From a virus, in IMG/VR virus record IMGVR_UViG_3300032562_002808, positions 1-25,351 of that record: a stretch of 25,351 nucleotides of DNA, one strand, 5' to 3'. Under the pieces are notes generated by a model. That model ran no database searches and was not told the DNA's origin. It saw only the letters and a program-made list of their open reading frames with translations. Each line of letters opens with the position of its first letter. Positions within the stretch are counted from its first letter, which is position 1. The position numbers were made by a program, and so were the translations under genes. This document shows, piece by piece, positions 21,384 through 25,351 of this stretch.

Positions 21384-21815
21384 TTATATTTTTGCCTGCC
21401 TTATTTTTTTAGCCTCGTATAACATCTTGTTGGCTTCGTTTGTCGTATAAACCACGCTCTGTTGGCGCAATGCTATCGATGGGATTACCCATTGCCCTTG
21501 TGCGTTCTTTTCTCCGTTCATCAAAGCCTTGTTTCTTTGGTCAATAGCGTTTATTTCCGCGTTGGTTGCGTCAATGTCCTCTCTTTGTTTGTCGTATGTC
21601 TCGCCCTTCATACCCTCTAAATCTGTTTTCATTTTTGCGAGTCTTTCCGTTAACTCCTGCAAATAGTCGGTATTAATTTTATAATTTTTCAAATCCTCGT
21701 CTATCTCGGCTCGGACTGACCTGACGTTTATTAGCATTTTCCATGCCGCTTCCTCTTTCTCCCGGGCTATCTTTTCTTTTAGAATCAACTTGCGAATAAT
21801 AGTTATTATATTCAT
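21384..21815 (-). CDS. Coiled-coil hypothetical protein
   Basis: A 143-residue, strongly helical protein with heptad-like patterns from about residue 12 to 95 (KEKIAREKEEAAWKMLINVR, YLQELTERLAKMKTDLEGMK). The C-terminal third contains QWVIPSIALRQQSVVYTTNEA. It lies 4 bases after the preceding gene in the same operon. Possibly a structural or replication accessory factor, but nothing specific is recognised. Confidence 0.65.
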   Translation of the reverse strand: MNIITIIRKLILKEKIAREKEEAAWKMLINVRSVRAEIDEDLKNYKINTDYLQELTERLAKMKTDLEGMKGETYDKQREDIDATNAEINAIDQRNKALMNGEKNAQGQWVIPSIALRQQSVVYTTNEANKMLYEAKKIRQAKI

Positions 21816-21819
21816 GTTT

Positions 21820-22293
21820 TTATTTCTCTTCTTCTGCCGGGAGCGTTTCTCCCATTAATATTTTGGCTTTTGTTACGGCCCATGGCATGTACATTCCCTT
21901 GTCCTCGTCAACCTCTATCTGCTTGCCGTCCGGTGTGCTTCTCTTTACCTTTTCCACCCTTTGCGTTACTTCATCCATCACCTCAAGCAAGAAATTATAA
22001 TACATGTCTTTTAACTCCACCTCTCCTTGAGCCGATAACAACGAGGCGGCGATTATCTGGATATAGAAGTTGTCCGTCTTTGTCTCCGGCTCGTATGCGG
22101 CCAAGCAACTGATTAAAAAATTACCAAGCGTTTCGTCTGGCAGATACGACTGATCCAGTACGTCCTGTCCCATTCTGTTTTTTACCTTTGGGTGCGATTC
22201 CAAGGCTCTGTACTCTTCCTTTGACGGGTTGGTCTTTGGGAACGGCCTGCCGAATAAATCTGTTAATTTTTGCGAGCAATTAAATTTTGGCAT
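21820..22293 (-). CDS. Hypothetical protein, 157 residues
   Basis: The protein begins MPKFNCSQKLTDLFGRPFPK and has a helical middle (NFYIQIIAASLLSAQGEVEL, MYYNFLLEVMDEVTQRVEKV) and an acidic C-terminus ending PAEEEK. WAVTKAKILMGE near the end is a further helix. I do not recognise a family. It is transcribed with the coiled-coil gene, 4 bases apart. A weak dyad ACCG...TTAG / CTAA...CGGT lies in the 41-base gap upstream of it. Confidence 0.65.
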   Translation of the reverse strand: MPKFNCSQKLTDLFGRPFPKTNPSKEEYRALESHPKVKNRMGQDVLDQSYLPDETLGNFLISCLAAYEPETKTDNFYIQIIAASLLSAQGEVELKDMYYNFLLEVMDEVTQRVEKVKRSTPDGKQIEVDEDKGMYMPWAVTKAKILMGETLPAEEEK

Positions 22294-22334
22294 ATGTTTA
22301 CCGTTAGTTTATTTTTTCACTAATACGGTGTTAA

Positions 22335-22637
22335 TTATACTTTTTTCCACGCTCCCTCTTTGCATATTGCAAATATTGAAGCCTTGGATATATTAAATTC
22401 TTTTATTATTTCTTTTATTGTTTTCCCGGATGCTTTGGCTTCGACAACCTTAGTCTTTATTTCATCTGATATTTTACGGTGCGTGCCAAACTTTTCTTGC
22501 AGATAGTCGTCAATCGGATCGTTGTCTTTGAATACTCTTATGTTGACCATCCTCGTTAAAACAATCGCCTCGTTTTCCTCTGAGTCATAAATTATTAAAT
22601 CCCTCGTTTTTGGGTTCTGATAATAGAAAATCCCCAT
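22335..22637 (-). CDS. Small protein with C-terminal HTH
   Basis: The 100-residue protein starts with a strand-rich MGIFYYQNPKTRDLIIYDSE region. It ends in a helix-turn-helix, DEIKTKVVEAKASGKTIKEI followed by IKEFNISKASIFAICKEG. The GKTIKEIIKEFNISKASIF arrangement is like the HTH of resolvases and transposases, where the second helix reads DNA. It may be a small transcription regulator. No catalytic residues of a recombinase are present. Confidence 0.65.
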   Translation of the reverse strand: MGIFYYQNPKTRDLIIYDSEENEAIVLTRMVNIRVFKDNDPIDDYLQEKFGTHRKISDEIKTKVVEAKASGKTIKEIIKEFNISKASIFAICKEGAWKKV

Positions 22638-22646
22638 TTATTTTTT

Positions 22647-22928
22647 TTAAATTAGCCTTAATATTCTGGCTTCTGGCTTTAGCACCGGTGCCACCATCAT
22701 CGGCTTTTTAATCCTGTACCAGCTATATTTTCCGCATACCATCGGATTATCCTTTGATCCGTAGATTCTTTCGACCAGTCCCTCTTGGGCTAATTCCTGC
22801 GCCCGGCTACGCGCGGCCACCGGCAAAAATCCGCACTCGGTGTTTTGGTTCACAAGAGACCAAATCGGTACCCACCCCTGCCTCTCCCGTAAGAGATTAA
22901 GAATAGTTTGTCGCGTTGTTGTTTTCAT
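22647..22928 (-). CDS. Winged-helix-like small protein
   Basis: The 93-residue protein begins TTRQTILNLLRERQGWVPIW, followed by ARSRAQELAQEGLVERIYG and KYSWYRIKK. Helix, recognition-like helix and a two-stranded wing in this order are typical of winged-helix DNA-binding proteins. It directly follows the initiator-like gene and may act with it. No specific family name can be given. Confidence 0.65.
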   Translation of the reverse strand: MKTTTRQTILNLLRERQGWVPIWSLVNQNTECGFLPVAARSRAQELAQEGLVERIYGSKDNPMVCGKYSWYRIKKPMMVAPVLKPEARILRLI

Positions 22929-22958
22929 GTTTTTACGCTATTTACGCTGCTTTTAAGA

Positions 22959-23600
22959 TTATTTGACTACCTCGGTATCTTTCCAAGCACGCATGTCGAA
23001 TTCCAGCCATTCTCCCCCCTCTTTCGGTATAACAAACCACTTTCCATTCTTTTGCCTCATCTCCTGTCCCCGGTACGTCCTCTTCTCCCCTCTTTCCTTT
23101 TTTTCTTTTAAAAATGAATCAGCGAATGCGTTTAGTTTAGTTAGGTTAAGTTTAGTTAGGTTAAGTACGCCCTCGCCTTCCACTGTCCCCCCACCCTGTC
23201 CCCACCCTCTCCACACCCTGCCACACCCTGTATCAAGATGTGGGGAGGCTATATCAAATTGCTCTAAAATTGGCAATGGTACGGCTAAGACCTCTCTTAG
23301 TATGCCCTCGGCTACCGATGGGCTGTTTACCTGATTTTTTATGAAGTTGATTATGTAAACCCAGCCGTCCCGGTATACTATTTTTTTGTCGTTCTCGAGC
23401 CTTTTAAAAATATTCAAAACCATATCGGAATCTATCCCCGTATCGAATGAAATCCTGCGCAAAGATATCTCATAAACACCCGAGATATTAGTCAGTGGAT
23501 TGGTTAAAAAATATAAAAATAATAGTTTCTCTGTTGGATCAAGCTTCATCACATAGGTATCGTCCCAGAATTTGACGTTTACGACCCTTTGTTTTGCCAT
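22959..23600 (-). CDS. Replication initiator / replisome organizer-like protein
   Basis: The first 100 residues resemble phage replisome organisers of the DnaD/winged-helix type: NVKFWDDTYVMKLDPTEKLL followed by FLYFLTNPLTNISGVYEISL and NIFKRLENDKKIVYRDGWVY. The central part (about 118-155) is low-complexity (GRVWRGWGQGGGTVEGEG and LNLTKLNLTKLN), which at the DNA level is a set of tandem repeats that could be the origin. The C-terminus ends with KEGGEWLEFDMRAWKDTEVV. The initiator would bind these repeats inside its own gene, as lambda O does. The ATG at 23600 lies inside the second helix of a predicted pseudoknot. Confidence 0.72.
   Translation of the reverse strand: MAKQRVVNVKFWDDTYVMKLDPTEKLLFLYFLTNPLTNISGVYEISLRRISFDTGIDSDMVLNIFKRLENDKKIVYRDGWVYIINFIKNQVNSPSVAEGILREVLAVPLPILEQFDIASPHLDTGCGRVWRGWGQGGGTVEGEGVLNLTKLNLTKLNAFADSFLKEKKERGEKRTYRGQEMRQKNGKWFVIPKEGGEWLEFDMRAWKDTEVVK
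23131..23230. repeat. Iteron-like repeats in the initiator gene, candidate replication origin
   Basis: Two exact tandem copies of the 15-mer TTTAGTTAGGTTAAG (23136-23150 and 23151-23165) follow a partial copy. About 25 bases on, four degenerate 10-mers follow, of which the last two are exact (CCACACCCTG at 23211-23220 and 23221-23230). An A/T-rich stretch (23095-23115) flanks them. Such repeats inside an initiator gene form the origin in lambdoid and several Gram-positive phages. Confidence 0.55.
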
Positions 23601-23650
23601 GATAAGTTATGTATCCCCACGCTGACCGGCGCATGGCCGAATCAGCGTGG
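23596..23650 (-). promoter_or_regulatory. Candidate pseudoknot covering the initiator start codon
   Basis: On the minus strand CCACGCTGA (23650-23642) pairs perfectly with TCAGCGTGG (23625-23617). The loop contains GCCATG (23637-23632), complementary to CATGGC (23601-23596), which includes the ATG of the initiator gene (23600-23598). Spacers are 4, 6 and 15 bases, suitable for an H-type pseudoknot. A small inner stem CGGC / GCCG could compete with the second helix. Confidence 0.75.
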
Positions 23651-23661
23651 AACACTTTTGT

Positions 23662-24072
23662 TTATGCCTCTATTTGTTTTTGAAAATCCGATCTACCGTC
23701 CTCTATCACCGGTATGTCCTCGTCGACTTTTTGGACTGAGATATAATTTCGCGCTCCTTTCCTGATGCACTCCATTGTCAGCACGTCGCCGGGTTTAAAT
23801 TCGGCCATTCTCTGGATTAAGTAATGTAGGTTGCCGTTCTTGTCTTTAACCTCTACGTCGTATTGTTTTTTCTCTCCGGCTTCCTCAAAAAAGTACCTCA
23901 TGGTGGCTACCTTTTCTCCTGTTTCGTATTGCGTTGTGTTGATTAAGGATTCGCTAATGACCGTTACCGTATGTGGTCCGGTAGCGCTTACTCCGCCTCC
24001 CGGTCTTTGCGTCGCCAGCTTTAGTGTCGGCACGATGCCGGCTTGTGTTACGAGTTCTTTAGATTTTTCCAT
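23662..24072 (-). CDS. Possible OB-fold DNA-binding protein
   Basis: The 136-residue protein is strand-rich: LVTQAGIVPTLKLATQRPGGG at the N-terminus, then GPHTVTVISESLI, KVATMRYFFEEAG, KQYDVEVKDKNGNLHYLIQR, GDVLTMECIRKG and ARNYISVQKVD. The alternation of short strands with basic and aromatic residues, and the position between nuclease and replication initiator, suggest a single-strand DNA-binding or annealing-type OB-fold. The C-terminus is acidic but lacks the DDDIPF-type tip of SSB. The assignment is tentative. Confidence 0.55.
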   Translation of the reverse strand: MEKSKELVTQAGIVPTLKLATQRPGGGVSATGPHTVTVISESLINTTQYETGEKVATMRYFFEEAGEKKQYDVEVKDKNGNLHYLIQRMAEFKPGDVLTMECIRKGARNYISVQKVDEDIPVIEDGRSDFQKQIEA

Positions 24073-24076
24073 GGTT

Positions 24077-24283
24077 TTATTTCTTTAATATTATTTCTTG
24101 GCCCGCTAAATATTGGCTTTTGCCGTATAGGTTGGCGTATACAATCATTTCCTCTGTGTCTTTTCCGCTGAGCCATTTGTCGTATGCATATTCAAAGTTG
24201 TCCTTAGTTATCGGTACTCCGCCAACTTGGTTTAGGTCGATAAACCATTGTTCTAAAAAATCCTCAAATGTTTGGTTTTCCAT
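24077..24283 (-). CDS. Hypothetical 68-residue protein
   Basis: An acidic small protein beginning MENQTFEDFLEQWFIDLNQV, with several aromatic residues and a predicted all-helical structure (DNFEYAYDKWLSGKDTEEMI). It sits between the nuclease (1 base away) and the OB-fold-like gene (4 bases), so it is part of the replication/recombination operon. No family was recognised. Confidence 0.6.
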   Translation of the reverse strand: MENQTFEDFLEQWFIDLNQVGGVPITKDNFEYAYDKWLSGKDTEEMIVYANLYGKSQYLAGQEIILKK

Positions 24284-24284
24284 G

Positions 24285-25160
24285 CTATTTGGATTTTACT
24301 TTCTTTCCTTTCGGCTCGGCCTCGGCGAAGTTTACCATTACCGGCTCGGGTTTTTTTATGGATATGATTAATGGCAGTTCGTATTGTTTCGGCTGGGTGT
24401 CGCCGTATATGTCTTTCCATGTCGGGTAGACCGCTGTCCTAAAAAAGTCATAGCAGTCCTCCACCTCGTCCAGCTTGTATCCTCTGTCCTTGCCGTAATC
24501 CAGCCTCAAAATAACCAGCTTTCTATTTTTCCATTCCTCTTCGGTTATGTTCAGACCTTTCCAGTTTATATCCATGTGGGAGTAGTCTGATATCTGTAAT
24601 TCGTATTCCCTTGAAATATTTTTGGATGTCTTTATGTCGAGGATATAAATTTGCCTTAGGGCCGGTAGCATTTCGTTTGGCGCGGCGAATATTCTGTCTA
24701 TGGTCCCGGCGGTTACTTCGCCGAAGTGTGCCTTTTCGCTTTCCAACATTTGCCAGTCTTTTTCCTTTCTGAATTTGGCGTAATTAAGCACCATTAATGT
24801 CTCCTCGGCGTTTAAGTCCTCCATCTGTCCGTTGTGCGGGTTCAAAAACTTGGACTCCCTGATGTCTATCGTTTCGCCCTTGTCCAATTCCTCGCAGGCG
24901 TTATGTACCTTTGACCCGCGTGATCCGCCCTCTTTCTTTCTCCTGTCGGCTTCTTGGCTTCCCACTTCCTCTCGCCATTTTAAAAGGAAGCTTGATTTTG
25001 GATACCCGGTGTTGCAGACCCAAGTTGTTGATGGGTATGGTTTGTATTCCGGAACCGATGTCTCCGGGTTGACAATGGGTTTAAAGTAAAACCTTTCATC
25101 GTCGGTTGTGATTCGCATCACGCCCTTTTTCTCGTCTACGATTTTAAATTCTTTTAACAT
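24285..25160 (-). CDS. PD-(D/E)XK nuclease (RecB/Cas4-like)
   Basis: From the ATG at 25160 this is a 291-residue nuclease of the RecB-like exonuclease group. Motifs in order: GSRGSKVHNACEELD (histidine motif), SEKAHFGEVTAGTIDRIF, the active-site strand YILDIKTSKN containing D-x-K, and the QxxxY motif ELQISDYSHM. The N-terminal part with YPSTTWVCN and a GYPKSSFLLKW segment is a variable DNA-contacting region. Such phage enzymes process DNA ends for recombination or replication, often with an annealing protein. The frame is open to 25199 (start not ATG), but the upstream part is the structured leader. No cysteine cluster of Cas4 type is seen. Confidence 0.82.
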   Translation of the reverse strand: MLKEFKIVDEKKGVMRITTDDERFYFKPIVNPETSVPEYKPYPSTTWVCNTGYPKSSFLLKWREEVGSQEADRRKKEGGSRGSKVHNACEELDKGETIDIRESKFLNPHNGQMEDLNAEETLMVLNYAKFRKEKDWQMLESEKAHFGEVTAGTIDRIFAAPNEMLPALRQIYILDIKTSKNISREYELQISDYSHMDINWKGLNITEEEWKNRKLVILRLDYGKDRGYKLDEVEDCYDFFRTAVYPTWKDIYGDTQPKQYELPLIISIKKPEPVMVNFAEAEPKGKKVKSK

Positions 25161-25238
25161 GTGGTAGGTACTGTTACCCCTCCCTCGCGCCCTTATCAAA
25201 ACGCTCGGGTTCTGGGGGAGGTGTAACAGTAGATAAGG
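25161..25238 (-). promoter_or_regulatory. Nuclease leader with interleaved stems
   Basis: On the minus strand CCTTATC (25238-25232) pairs with GATAAGG (25197-25191). TACTGTTAC plus CCTCCC (25231-25223 and 25221-25216) pairs with GGGAGG plus GTAACAGTA (25184-25179 and 25177-25169), 15 bp with one mismatch. The two pairings are interleaved. The 10-mer ACCTACCACA follows directly and its last A is the A of the ATG. No U-run follows. Confidence 0.7.
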
Positions 25239-25249
25239 TTTATATTTTA

Positions 25250-25351
25250 CTATTCGCTTTCGGCCGGCTCTTCACCCCACTTCTGCTCTTGGTCTAAATA
25301 TGTGTCCTGTTCGCACTCATAGCATATTCTGTCGTGGGAATCGTGCGGCAT
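25250..25351 (-). CDS. Small CxxC protein at window edge, perhaps truncated
   Basis: An open frame begins at an ATG that coincides with the right edge (25351) and reads MPHDSHDRICYECEQDTYLD, then QEQKWGEEPAESE before a TAG. One CxxC pair is visible. Because its start is at the edge it may be the C-terminal end of a longer gene. No function can be assigned. Confidence 0.45.
   Translation of the reverse strand: MPHDSHDRICYECEQDTYLDQEQKWGEEPAESE

Noticed and set aside
22959-23600. DNA primase or helicase in the replication region
   Set aside because: No Walker or TOPRIM motifs are visible; only initiator-like winged-helix features are seen.
1-25351. CRISPR arrays, tRNA genes, integrase or lysis genes
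   Set aside because: No regularly spaced repeats, no clover-leaf with TTC-containing T-arm, and no recombinase, endolysin or convincing holin could be recognised.

Overview
The window is part of the genome of a tailed double-stranded DNA phage or prophage with a long, flexible (siphovirus-like) tail. The evidence is a complete HK97-type head and tail cassette: small and large terminase, portal fused to a MuF domain, prohead protease fused to a scaffold-like tail, HK97-fold capsid, neck proteins, tail tube, frameshifted tail chaperones, tape measure and tail hub. Every gene but one is on the minus strand, so gene order runs from right to left. I see no integrase, lysis gene or tRNA. The host cannot be named from sequence. 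Start codons are almost all preceded by A/T-rich leaders without a Shine-Dalgarno sequence, as in Bacteroidota and some other lineages. The standard genetic code fits all genes.

Right part (25351 to about 19272) is the early/replication side. It holds a PD-(D/E)XK (RecB/Cas4-like) nuclease, a possible OB-fold DNA-binding protein, a winged-helix replication-initiator-like protein whose gene contains iteron-like repeats, two small HTH/winged-helix proteins, a run of unknown proteins, several tiny ORFs joined by ATGA stop/start overlaps, a zinc ribbon, and a resolvase-like PD-(D/E)XK protein. The middle (19290 to about 13450) holds a ParB/sulfiredoxin-like protein, the terminases, a C5-cytosine methyltransferase split over two frames, and four small HNH/endonuclease-VII-type nucleases. 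The left part (13360 to 1) is the structural operon, with a fifth HNH inserted between the capsid-associated protein and the connector.

One gene (about 3458-3991) runs the other way, between the tail chaperone and the tape measure. It has its own sigma70-like promoter and a rho-independent terminator and encodes a two-helix membrane protein, so it looks like a moron. The tail chaperone gene has a slippery GGGTTTT heptamer in the correct phase, and the -1 product ends in a one-base-offset stop overlap with the moron.

The most unusual signal lies between genes. Almost every gap longer than about 50 bases in front of a minus-strand gene holds strong inverted repeats, and in most of these two pairs are interleaved (a-b-a'-b'), which in RNA gives a pseudoknot, kissing loops or mutually exclusive hairpins. 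In two cases (replication initiator and HNH-2) the start codon itself is inside the second helix. Together with the lack of Shine-Dalgarno sites, this suggests a genome-wide layer of leader-RNA control that I cannot assign to a known family. No stretch longer than 300 bases lacks a gene or a described element.
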